A DNA stretch of 64,000 nucleotides, taken from contig CM019072.1 of the NCBI GenBank assembly GCA_009667805.1, positions 37,255,519 to 37,319,518 of the forward strand. The letters are read 5' to 3'. The stretch comes from Leptobrachium leishanense (taxonomy: Eukaryota; Chordata; Amphibia; Anura; Megophryidae). Below, piece after piece: positions 1 through 9,177 of this stretch. The notes beneath the pieces were generated by a model. That model was given only the letters and a program-made list of their open reading frames with translations. It was not told where the DNA came from and did no database searches. Each line of letters starts with the position of its first letter. Position 1 is the stretch's first letter. The position numbers and the translations under genes were made by a program.

Positions 1-519
1 GTTCACGTTAACTCCGCAATCTTGCAAAATCGCGGCTGCGCTGGTCAGATGGTTTCCAGGCGAGCATCCAAGCTGCATGTCGGCGGCCGCTCGAAGGGAG
101 AAAAATGGCGGGCGGCGGGTCGGTAATATTTTCTCGGGGGGGCAATTGCCCCCTTGCCCCGCCTGGATCTGCCCCGGTTCAGGCAGTGCTGCAGCAGATA
201 ATGACGTTATTGGCACACACACAGGGAAGATGAGAAGAGGGCGTGGTGGGGAGTTATAGGAGCGTGATATGCTGACCAACGGGGTTTAGACCCACCCGTA
301 GCGAAGACGGCATAATTTTTTTCTCTGTTTTTTACGGGTGGGAGTGTGTCCTGCAGATTCTTGGAATGTTATTGGGATGGATGAAGAGTAAATAATGTTG
401 CTATATTAAAGCAAATTTCTAATCAATATAAATATACTCTCTTCCTGAGTATCTATGCTACTCTTTTTGATCTCTGACAGTATATTATTATACTTTATTT
501 ATAAGGCGCCAGCATATTA
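1..519. other. No gene seen; intronic or upstream sequence
   Basis: This contains a CpG-rich stretch (about 1-340) followed by AT-rich DNA. The short open frame at 77-259 has no recognisable similarity. No earlier receptor exon could be recognised here. Confidence 0.5.
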
Positions 520-1008
520 AGCAGGTCTGAACAATGGGCACAACATAGACAGGGTTACAATACACTGAGACTGACAAACATCTTGATAAATCAGTACAGG
601 GGGAAACGAGAGCACAATTCCCGTAGGAACTTACAATCTAGAAGGGTTGTAGGTGGAACAGGAGGAGAGGACTGCAAGGGGAGAGACTGATGGACTGGTT
701 GGAAACAGGAGAAGAGGACTGCAAGATGAGAGTGATGGACTGGTTGGGGCAGTGAGGTGTATTAGTGAGTCGGGTGGTAGGCTTCCCTAAATAGGAATGT
801 TTTAAGAGAGTGTTTGAAGGAGGGGAAACTAGGAGAAAGTCTGACCGTACGAGGAAGAACGTTCCAGAGGATGGGGGCTGCGTGTGAGAAATCCTGCAGC
901 TTGCCATGGGAAGAGATGATGCGGGGAGAAGCTAGGCGCAGGTCACTGTTTGACCTTAGGGAGCGGGCTGGGGTGTATTTGATTAGTGAGGACAGGTAGT
1001 GGGAAGCT
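520..1008. repeat. Probable dispersed repeat, unclassified
   Basis: This segment has the style of an interspersed repeat (TTATAAGGCGCCAGCATATT at the left border, internal near-duplicate GGAGAGGACTGCAAG motifs at about 663 and 712). It has no protein domain. The classification is by appearance only. Confidence 0.35.
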
Positions 1009-1011
1009 GAG

Positions 1012-1443
1012 TTAGGCTAGGGTCAGACGAACGCATTTTCACGTTGTCTGTGAAAAAGTGCGTTCGAACGAATGGACGCATTTTTTCACGGAGTACGCGA
1101 GAGCGGTCATACGATGCACATTTGCGTCCGTGATTTTGTACGGATCATCAATAAAACACTTTGTGCATCTGAACGTTATGTTGGCCGGACATTAGCAGGG
1201 TCTGACATCTCCTAATCACGCACACACACCGCTAGCGGGCGCAGCGCACTCTGTACGTCAGTACTAGCAGTTTAACGTTCTCGAAAAAATGCGTTCGTTT
1301 GCCACTTGCGTTGCTCGGCCGGACTTTCGTGCGACCGTACTTCGTATATTGGCCGTCATTGCCCGTCATCTGCTGCTAGTGCGGCCGTGATTATGTGCGC
1401 CTGCACGCGCGTTCGCACTGCCTCAGTCTGACCCCAGCCTCAG
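1012..1443. mobile_element. MITE with GGCTNGGGTCAGAC-type inverted ends
   Basis: The left end reads TTAGGCTAGGGTCAGACGAA. The right end, reverse complemented, reads TGAGGCTGGGGTCAGACTGA. The interior is CpG-rich with repeated ACGAACGCATTTTT-like motifs and no coding potential. The same end family (TTAGGCTGCGGTCACAC) bounds the element at 34481-45700. It is a non-autonomous DNA transposon of unknown superfamily. Confidence 0.6.
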
Positions 1444-1611
1444 TAATACTGATATTAACAGTATTTCTTATTTTCTTTATATCATAATCAGGCAGTTGTC
1501 TCCTATTGTTTTCTACTCCTTTCCTGATTAATCGTAATAGATTACTTGTTACAGTTGGACTTTTAATTCTTGTGGGTATAGAGAATATTAATCAGACTTA
1601 TTCATTTTTAG

Positions 1612-1721
1612 GAATGGGATAATGAGTTTGTAACCTGGGATCCAGAGAAGCATTGTGAAATGATCAAACTTATTATACCGGATATGGATTTCTGGAAGCC
1701 AGACTTTTACATATATGAACT
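1612..1721 (+). CDS. 5-HT3-like receptor subunit, exon with binding loop A (110 bp)
   Basis: This is an internal coding exon of a Cys-loop ligand-gated cation channel subunit of the 5-HT3 type. It is preceded by a pyrimidine-rich tract ending in AG (1610-1611) and followed by GTAAGT. The 110-bp length equals the classical exon 4 of nicotinic and 5-HT3 receptor genes. The translation runs from EWDNEFVTWDP to WKPDFYIYEL. The W-x-P-D motif is the conserved loop A of the extracellular ligand-binding domain. The exon starts in phase 0 and ends with two bases of a codon completed by the next exon at 13756. Upstream exons (signal peptide, loop D region) were not found in bases 1-1611 and should lie outside the window. 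Confidence 0.88.
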
Positions 1722-2244
1722 GTAAGTCTGTTGGAAGCATATATTAGCATCATCATTGTCGTCATCTACATGGTGCCAACAGTTCCTGCAGTGCATTACA
1801 GTAAACTGTAGGGAATTATTATAACCATGTAATATGAAAATAATTAAAAAAAAATAATGTTAAAAAAATAACATATTTTTTAACCCCTTCACTGCGGATG
1901 AGGTGTGGGGAACGTCCTCATAGACTCCCGCTGTATGCGGAGGACGTTTCCCACACGTCATTTGCTCAGCGGGAGCCCAGAGAGATACTCACCTCTCTCC
2001 ACCAGGTCCCACGGCGCTCTGACTTCCCTGAAGTCAGACGCCGCTTTTAAAGCCCAACGTACATGATGTCATTGCGTCGGACACGATGATGTCATTTTCA
2101 GGCGACCCCCCCCCCCGGCAAAGCCTGGAGATCGCCTGAAAGGAGGGGGGATCCTTTCGGATCCCTCTCCCTCCCGATTGGGAGGACCTAGCGGGAGAAG
2201 GCAGGCACCGCTTGAACTTGTGCAAATTCACAAAACCATTAAAA

Positions 2245-3160
2245 AAGGTAAAAAGAGACAGTGATAATAAACCTTTTCAACATAGAATTTTCCTAGTTAA
2301 AATGCCAATGGTAAAACCACACGTGCAAATGCATATATAAAGTGCTTGTGCTCATAGAGGAAATCCTCTTATAAAGTGCATACACAAAAAGTGCCAATTA
2401 AAAGTGCACAAAAATTCTAGAGGTAATGACTTCTCAAAGTAAAATGTTTGTTACTAAGTGATTCCTAAATCACAAGTGCACGTGCAAATGTGCAAAGGGA
2501 TGATAAATTCTTATAAATGTTCACAAGTCACTGGAAAGCAGATTGCTTGCGCTGTGGAAATTGGTGTCCAAACGTCGCGTCCTTTCTCCTCAATTAATGG
2601 ATCTCTGTGTAAATACGAGGGGGAGAGAGAAAGAGAAAAGAAGACAATCGTGCAGACTGTTTCATACAGATTCTGGTGAGTATACAAAAGAAACTCACTC
2701 ACAGATTACTGAGCCTAATATATCCCGGCTCTAGGTTGACGTGCCTCTTGCCAAATATAGGGTGGCGTTCCCCTTCTTTACATCCTCCAACTGGCCTCAA
2801 AATAAGCACACATAGAGAAACGGCGCTCCCATAGCGTAACACAATTTATAAATATGCAAACAAATTGTAGTGTCGGTCTAACTCACCTATGTTGGAGACT
2901 CGAATGTATCAGGCTCGGCTTGTGAGTGAATGGTACTCCTTAATTAGGTTGGTACCTGACCCCTATCTTGCAGAACGACTCCCAGCTCCTATCTCCAGAT
3001 CTGGGTCGGTTCCAAGATGAGGGAACCGACATGCTAGGGTTCCCAGTCTGAGTGACGGTGCTGCAGCTGTGTGCATGGTCTCGCTCTTCCTGGATCATGG
3101 ATCTCTTCAGGCCAGGCCAGCAGCTCTCCATCCACTCTGACGCCGCCGGTCAACTTGAGG
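2245..3160. other. No gene; AT-rich repeat-like filler inside the TTAA-bounded element
   Basis: This is sequence with recurring AAGTGC-type short motifs (for example TATAAAGTGCTTGTGC at 2336 and TATAAAGTGCATACAC at 2371), reminiscent of Penelope-like 3' tails elsewhere in the window. The short open frames have no recognisable domains. Confidence 0.35.
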
Positions 3161-3164
3161 CTCG

Positions 3165-4365
3165 CAGATCAGCAGTCAGTGTGCCCGCCGGTGCTAAGGG
3201 CCGATGTAGGTGAGTATGTGTAGGCAACATCCTCCCACATCGGCCCTGAGCTCCAGCGGTGACTGTCCTCCGGCTGTCGCAGGCTGCTCGGCCGGCCTCC
3301 AGGCTTAGGCGAGTCCCCGGCCCGGCTGGGCCTGTAGACCCAAGCCAAGCCGGGGGCTCGCCTGAGCCTGGATGCCAGCCGAGCAGCCTGCGACAGCCGG
3401 AGGACGGTCACCACTGGAGCTCAGGGCCGAAGTAGGAGGATGTTGCCAACACATGCTCACCTACATTGGCCCTAAGCTCCAGCGGTGTCTGTCCTCCGGC
3501 TGTCGCAGGCTGCTCGGCTGGCATCCAGGCTCAGGCGAGCCCCTGGCTTGGCTTGGGCCTACAGGCCCAGCCGGGCCGGGGACTCGCCTAAGCCTGGAGG
3601 CCGGCCGAGCAGCCTGCGACAGCCGGAGGACAGTCACCGCTGGAGCTCAGGGCCGATGTGGGAGGATGTTGCCTACACATACTCACCTACATCGGCCCTT
3701 AGCTCCTCCAGCGATGGCAGTCCTGCATCCTGTGCCCGCTCTGTGTTGGTCGCCGGTATGACATCACGGAAGCCTTTGACCCAGGGTCAAAGGCTTTCGT
3801 GATGGCATACCGGCGACCAACACAGAGCGGGCACAGGATGCAGGACTGCCATCGCTGGAGGAGCTAAGGGCCGATGTATGTGAGTATGTGTGGAACTGGT
3901 GGAGGACTCGAGGCCGATGTAGGTGAGTATGTGCTCTCCACTCCCCCCCAACACCTACCCTGCTTGCTCGGCCGGCATCCAAGCTTAGGCGAGCCCCCCA
4001 GCTTGGCTTGGTCCTAGAGGCCCAGCCGAGCCGGGGACTCGCCTGAGCCTGGAGGACACCCGAGCAGGCAACTCGGCCGGCCTCCATGCTCAGGTGAGCC
4101 CCCGGCTCGGCTGGACCTCTAGGCCCAGCCGAGCCGGGGACTCGCCTGAGCCTGGAGGACACCCGAGCAGGCAACTCGGCCGGCCTCCATGCTCATGTGA
4201 GCCCCCGGCTTGGCCTGAGCCTAGAGGCCCAGTCGAGCCGGAGGCTCACCTGAGCATGGAGGCCGGCCGAGTTGCCTGCTGGGCATCCTCCAGGCTCAGG
4301 CGAGTCCCCGGCTCGGCTGGGCCCCTAGGCCCAAGCCAGGCCGGGGGCTCGCCTAAGCTTGGACA
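3165..4365. repeat. GC-rich palindromic repeat block, copy 1
   Basis: The block consists of many inverted and direct copies of modules such as GGCCGATGTAGGTGAGTATG, AGCTCCAGCGGTGAC and GCTCGGCCGGCCTCCAGGCT. The same modules make up 50936-52716. Every strand carries long open frames rich in Ala, Gly, Pro, Arg and Ser, which follow from base composition and are not genes. Confidence 0.75.
3676..3890. repeat. Near-perfect palindrome, arms about 105 bp
   Basis: Left arm 3676-3782 (CACATACTCACCTACATCGG and on to AAGCCTTTGACCC) is mirrored by 3784-3890. Only a few mismatches are visible and the spacer is 1-3 bases. Related palindromes occur at 51239-51447 and 51890-52107. Confidence 0.85.
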
Positions 4366-4371
4366 TATGGG

Positions 4372-4550
4372 GGTTACAGTGTGTGTGTATATATATATAC
4401 ACACACGCACACACACACATATGGGGGTTACAGTGTGCGTATATATATATACACACACACACACATATGGGGGTTACAGTGTGTGTGTGTGTATATATAT
4501 ATTATATATATATATATATATACACACACATATGGGGGTTACAGGGTGCA
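4372..4550. repeat. TG/TA/CA microsatellite in repeated 65-bp modules
   Basis: Three or four modules each contain GGGGGTTACAGTGTG followed by (TG)n(TA)n(CA)n. Similar modules are at 50826-50935 next to the second palindromic block. Confidence 0.85.
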
Positions 4551-4919
4551 GGCTGTGCCCTTCCAAATGATGCCTGGGTTAACCCCCGCAGAGCCGCCGA
4601 TCGGGAGGGAGAGAGGTCCGAAGGACCTCCCCCCCTCCCTTTCAGGCGCCTCCTCCGCACATGCGGGGGGGGCGCCTGAATTAGGTGTCATCGCGCCCCC
4701 GCGATGACACCTAATTCTGGCGGCTGCTGGTCCGGATGCCGGGCTGACATCCAGGATGTCAGCCCGCACCGGGGGGGCCAGCGATCGGCCGGAACCCGGC
4801 CGAACGCTGACCCCAATGGGAGGACGCGCTCAGCGCGTCCTCAGCACACCAGCGGGACTGCTGAGGACGCGCTGAGCGCGTCCTCAGCAGCGAAGTGGTT
4901 AAACACCAGGTTGGAAAGG

Positions 4920-5320
4920 TGAAGGGTGCATCTGGATTCCAGCAACGGCCAGTTCAGCTCTGTTAACATGTCACAATGGTGGGTCATGTAGTTACATTGT
5001 AGCACAAAGCGGCAAAATGAGTTTTACAATGTAGTAAGTTTCTGGAGGTGTGTTTGCGGGGCGGCTGCATACACTACATCTACGTATTCAATAGCCAGCA
5101 AAAGCATTTGTTGTACAATCTGCTTTTCTTACCGCGGGGCTCAGGCAGGATTTATTTCTGTACAGGGCACCTAGCTTGGGATAAAGTTTATTGAAGGAAA
5201 GTAAATGGGTGCAGGTTATTGACTAGACATGACAAACGGTACAGAAAACACAAAAACACACAAAAACAATAATTGCAGCAAGGTCCTATATGGATCCACT
5301 CCTTATATCCACACAACAAT
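4920..5320. other. No gene seen
   Basis: No open frame here has a recognisable domain. It may be a decayed repeat. Confidence 0.4.
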
Positions 5321-5324
5321 AGAT

Positions 5325-5397
5325 ACAAATAAAAATAAAAGGTTCTCGCGCAGTATGGAAAAAAATCTGCATTTCTTCTTCTTTGATATTCCCTCTA
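5325..5397 (+). repeat. Inverted repeat partner of 6868-6945
   Basis: The block around CAGTATGGAAAAAAATCTGC and TTCTTCTTTGATATTCCCTC recurs in opposite orientation at 6868-6945. The two copies enclose the Penelope-like fragment and the Tc1-like end. Confidence 0.75.
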
Positions 5398-5693
5398 GGT
5401 TCCTAAAATACATAAAAATGTACATACATTGCGCAGTATGTCTGAAAAATGGGGGATCAAAGATAGAAAAAAGTGGCTATTCAACTCACTTTTTCCAGAG
5501 CCACAATTATGCCGACTCTGAGCAGTAAAGCATATGGTATAGTGGTGATGTTGGGTCTGGTATCCTCACCGGTACCAACAGCCTGCTTCCCAGACGGTTC
5601 CTTCCAGGTCTCATATCCGGAAATAAAGAAATATTAAGCACAGAAGCTTAAATAAAATCCATAAAAAGGAAAATTTATTGCGTAAAATGCATA

Positions 5694-5732
5694 GCACTGA
5701 CGCGTTTCGACTCTCAGTCTTCCTCAAAGTGC
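5694..5732 (-). ncRNA. Degenerate hammerhead-ribozyme-like motif
   Basis: On the - strand: stem I strand GCACT, core TTGAGGA (consensus CTGANGA with the first C replaced), stem II GACT/AGTC, then GAAACGCGT, C at the cleavage position, and stem I return AGTGC. The architecture matches the minimal type I hammerheads with a tiny stem III reported from Penelope-like elements. The change at the invariant C predicts loss of activity. Confidence 0.55.
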
Positions 5733-6102
5733 ATATAAAATACAATACATGTAATCCGTATTATATACCCACAGAACCAGGAAGCAAATACCTAAAACGG
5801 CACCAAAATGAATGGTACTATAATCAGAATCCGTCGATTCCATACACTTCCGGGTTCCGACGCATAATGATGAGGCATATTCCATATCCGCCGGATGCGC
5901 AATCTAGCCGCCGGCCTGTGAGCGTCATCTGCCCATACAAAGGCATAAGCGCCATCTTGGATCAGGGAAACAGAACATAACAGAAATATAACTATTTTAA
6001 CAGGAATAAAAGCAATAAAAACTAAATAAAACAATATAATCCCTACCTCAATTAGTACAGCATTATAATCTAACTAAACCTCGGTAAGACCATCTAGTAT
6101 AA

Positions 6103-6732
6103 TCATAACAATCCATTAATTTCCATATCTATGTTTAGCCCATCTGGGGTTAGACTCCCCATGTCAAAAATCCATTTGGCCTCTATTTTATTAATGTTAT
6201 TGAGATGGTTACCTCCTCTCCAATGTTTCTCTACTTGTTGAGTCCCAATGAATCTCAACAAACTAGGATCGCTATTATGATATTTTTGAAAATGAGCTGG
6301 GACGCTATGGTTATCGGAATTTCTCCTAATATTATACATATGTTCTGAGATTCTTACTTTAAGCATCCTAACAGTGCGTCCCACGTACTGGAGGCCACAT
6401 GGACTCCATAGCAAGTATATGATGTTGGAAGAGCTACATGAAATATATGTATTAATATTAAAAGTGGTGTGGTTAGAATTCGATACGAAGGATTGTGTAC
6501 ACTTGTTTCCTTTTGTTGTATTACAACATTTACACATACCACACCTAAAAAAGCCTTTTTTACTCTTTTTGTGTAGAGACAAAAATGTTTCCTTTTTTTC
6601 TTTTTCTAGGAAGCTTCTGGTTAACAGGGTTTTACAATTCTTAACACCTCTATAAACTATTCTTGGCTTAGCAGCACCCACAAATTCTTTAATATCTCTA
6701 TTTTGTTTAATCAGATACCAATGTTTATTCAA
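6103..6732 (-). pseudogene. GIY-YIG endonuclease part of a Penelope-like ORF (truncated)
   Basis: The 209-codon open frame begins inside the link between reverse transcriptase and endonuclease (NKHWYLIKQNRDIKEF, then AAKPRIVYRGVKN). It contains the Cys motif RCGMCKCC and the GIY-YIG core: IIYLL, then QYVGRT, then VRISEH, with catalytic-type Tyr, Arg and Glu. It closes with AKWIFDMGSLTPDGLN, the usual C-terminal block of Penelope-like proteins. This endonuclease nicks target DNA for reverse transcription in complete elements. Here the reverse transcriptase is absent, so it is a relic although the frame is open. Confidence 0.85.
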
Positions 6733-6735
6733 GAT

Positions 6736-6868
6736 ACAGTGGCATGAAAAAGTATGTGAACCCTTTGGAATTACGTGGAGTTTTCATGAATTGGTCATAA
6801 AATGTGCTCTGATCTTCATCTAAGTCACAACAATTTGAAAAACACAGTCTGCTTAAAAAAAATTCCCT
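6736..6868. mobile_element. Tc1/mariner-like terminal repeat fragment
   Basis: The segment starts with TA then CAGTGGCATGAAAAAGTATG and continues with text typical of vertebrate Tc1-like inverted repeats. The opposite end and transposase are not seen nearby, so this is a solo end. Confidence 0.6.
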
Positions 6869-6949
6869 AGAGGGAATATCAAAGAAGAAGAAATACAGAT
6901 TTTTTTCCATACTGCGTGAGGACCTTTTATTTTTATTTATTGGGATAAA

Positions 6950-7150
6950 GTTTAGATGAGAGTTTTTCGATGTGGGGCCAAAAGATAGATTTGGGTCTAA
7001 CCACATACCTAGATATTTGAGAGAAGTGACTGTGGTCAGCGTGCCATTTGAATTTGTCCTGACACATAGATGGGGAGATTGCAATTTATGTAGTTTAGGT
7101 TTTGTTCCAAAGATCATGGTGACAGTTTTGTCAGTATTTTAAAAAACTTT
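6950..7150 (-). pseudogene. LINE reverse transcriptase fragment
   Basis: On the - strand the peptide MIFGTKPKLHKL and then LKYLGMWLDPNLSFGP matches the region shortly after the catalytic FADD in L2/CR1/Rex-type LINE reverse transcriptases (pattern K-x-L-G-x-x-x-D). It is broken on both sides by other repeats. Confidence 0.6.
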
Positions 7151-7292
7151 GTTGTGCTTGATCCACTTTTCTACATCTGTGAATTGTTCTTGCAGCACGG
7201 CCTCCAGCTGTGGGAGAGTTAAAAGCTATCTTGTAGTATTATAGTAATCAAGTCTACATATTTATTCAATGTATGATGAATTATGTTGACTG

Positions 7293-7300
7293 CTATGGTG
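7293..7300. repeat. Left target duplication of hAT copy 1
   Basis: CTATGGTG precedes the element and CTATAGTG (13593-13600) follows it, matching at 7 of 8 positions. Eight-bp duplications are the hAT rule. Confidence 0.7.
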
Positions 7301-7929
7301 TAGGGATGAGCCGAACACCTGTCGAGTTCGGTTCGGGCCCGAACCCGAACTTTCCAAATGTTCGGTTCCGAACCCGAACTCGAACTCAATACAAGTCAAA
7401 GGGGCTGAAAATTTGGTTTTTAGAGTGCCCTCCAAGATGGCATATATGCTAGATATTTGCCATAAAAGGTGTATGGGGGTCCAGGTAGTGCCCTGGGGGA
7501 CAGGAAACAAGGTCAAAAAGTTAAAAAACAACGTTTTTAAAGGGACAGTGAGTTTTCCATGAAATAAGGGTTAAAAATAAAAACGAAAAATTCCTTCAAA
7601 TATCGTGCCTAAGAGGTCCCCATAACCTGCCCGTGAAGTGGTGGATTTCTAGGATGTATAGAAACACTTAAAAACAAAAAAATGACGTTTCAAATGACGG
7701 TAAATGCTTTTCCTTTAATCTATCCATAAACAGCTGCTTGGGGCGGCAGTCTGTATGAAAAGAGGAGACATTTTCGTACACGCAGAAAAAGTTTACTGAT
7801 TTTTTTGGCTAAATTATTGTGAAATTTATGCAGGCTTTGGATGAAAGTAACAATAGGTGCTTCAAAATTGGTCCTTTAGCGTCCCCAACAGTGCCGTCAC
7901 ACCGTAACCCCTCTGAGGATATGAATCTG

Positions 7930-9130
7930 ATACAGGCGTCAGTGGCAGTGCACCTAAATATTGTGCTTTTGGTGCCAGGCCTGCAAGTACTATCATACAG
8001 TAACCCCTCTGGGGTATTGTGGAAGAATGCAGGGATGAACCTTGCGGTCCTATATTGAAAACTTTTTTATCTGGTAATGGGCGTCAGTGCACCCAGATAG
8101 TGTGCCTTTGGTGCCAGGCCAGCAAGTATCATCATACAGTAACCCCTCTGTGGTATTGTGGAATAGTGCAGGGGTGGACCATGTGGTCCTATATTGAAAA
8201 CTTTTTTATCTGGTAATGGGCGTCAGTGCACCCAGATATTGTGCCTTTGGGTGCCAGGCCAGCAAGTATCATCATACAGTAACCCCTCTGTGGTATTGTG
8301 GAAGAGTGCAGGGGTGGACCATGTGGTCCTATATTGAAAAGATATGATTCTGGTCAAGGCGTCAGTGCACCCAGATATTGTGCCTTTGGTGCCAGGCCAG
8401 CAAGTATCATCATACAGTAACCCCTCTGTGGTATTGTGGAAGAATGCAGGGGTGAACCTTGCGGTCCTATATTGAAAACTTTTTTATCTGGTAATGGGCG
8501 TCAGTGCACCCAGATAGTGTGCCTTTGGTGCCAGGCCAGCAAGTATCATCATACAGTAACCCCTCTGTGGTATTGTGGAAGAATGCAGGGGTGGACCATG
8601 TGGTCCTATATTGAAAAGATATGATTCTGGTCAAGGCATCAGTGCACCCAGATATTGTGCCTTTGGTGCCAGGCCAGCAAGTATCATCATACAGGAACCC
8701 CTCTGTGGTATTGTGGAAGAGTGCAGGGGTGGACCATGTGGTCCTATATTGAAAAGATATGATTCTGGTCAAGGCGTCAGTGCACCCAGATATTGTGCCT
8801 TGTTTGGTGCCAGGCCAGCAAGTATCATCATACAGTAACCCCTCTGTGGTATTGTGGAAGAGTGCAGGGGTGGACCATGTGGTCCTATATTGAAAAGATA
8901 TGATTCTGGTCAAGGCGTCAGTGCACCCAGATATTGTGCCTTTGGTGCCAGGCCAGCAAGTATCATCATACAGTAACCCCTCTGTGGTATTGTGGAAGAG
9001 TGCAGGGATGGACCCTGCTGTTCAAAAAATTAAAATGATATAATTCTGGCACAGGCGTCAGTGCTGCCAAATATTGTGCCTTTCATGGCAGCAAGTGCAT
9101 TCACACCGTAACCCTTTTGTGGTATTGTGG
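7930..9130. repeat. 139-bp tandem repeat array in hAT copy 1 (about 8-9 units)
   Basis: Units share GTAACCCCTCTGTGGTATTG, GTGCAGGGGTGGACC and CAGTGCACCCAGATATTGTG at intervals of 138-140 bp. Copy 2 has the same array in opposite orientation with about 22 units. The spacing is uniform and the whole unit is conserved, so this is a satellite and not a CRISPR array. Confidence 0.9.
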
Positions 9131-9177
9131 AAGAGTTCAGTGCTGGAGGTTTTGTGCATGCAGAAGACATCCCCGTT

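Larger units (their letters stand above)
1880..4902. mobile_element. TTAA-bounded (piggyBac-style) element with long inverted ends, composite
   Basis: TTAA at 1880-1883 and 4899-4902 flanks ends CCCCTTCACTGCGGATGAGG and, on the other strand, CCACTTCGCTGCTGAGG. Further in, 2140-2190 and 4597-4650 are inverted relatives of each other (shared GATCGGGAGGGAGAG and CCTCCCTTTCAGGCG-like blocks), so the two ends belong to one foldback element. The middle (about 2245-4560) is other repeat material: an unclassified segment to about 3160 and then a GC-rich palindromic block. There is no transposase. Confidence 0.5.
5530..6735 (-). mobile_element. Penelope-like element, 3' fragment
   Basis: The fragment reads on the - strand: the C-terminal GIY-YIG coding part (6103-6735), an untranslated tail, and a degenerate hammerhead-like motif at 5694-5732. 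The reverse transcriptase part is missing, as is usual for 5'-truncated copies. It differs clearly from the larger Penelope-like element at 46-60 kb. Confidence 0.75.

Noticed and set aside
1..1611. Upstream exons of the receptor
   Set aside because: No open segment with splice borders and Cys-loop N-terminal motifs was found, so the missing exons are taken to be outside the window.
4094..4707. Open frames with YIHTHTH-type peptides
   Set aside because: They are translations of TA/CA microsatellites and of the GC-rich palindromic block.
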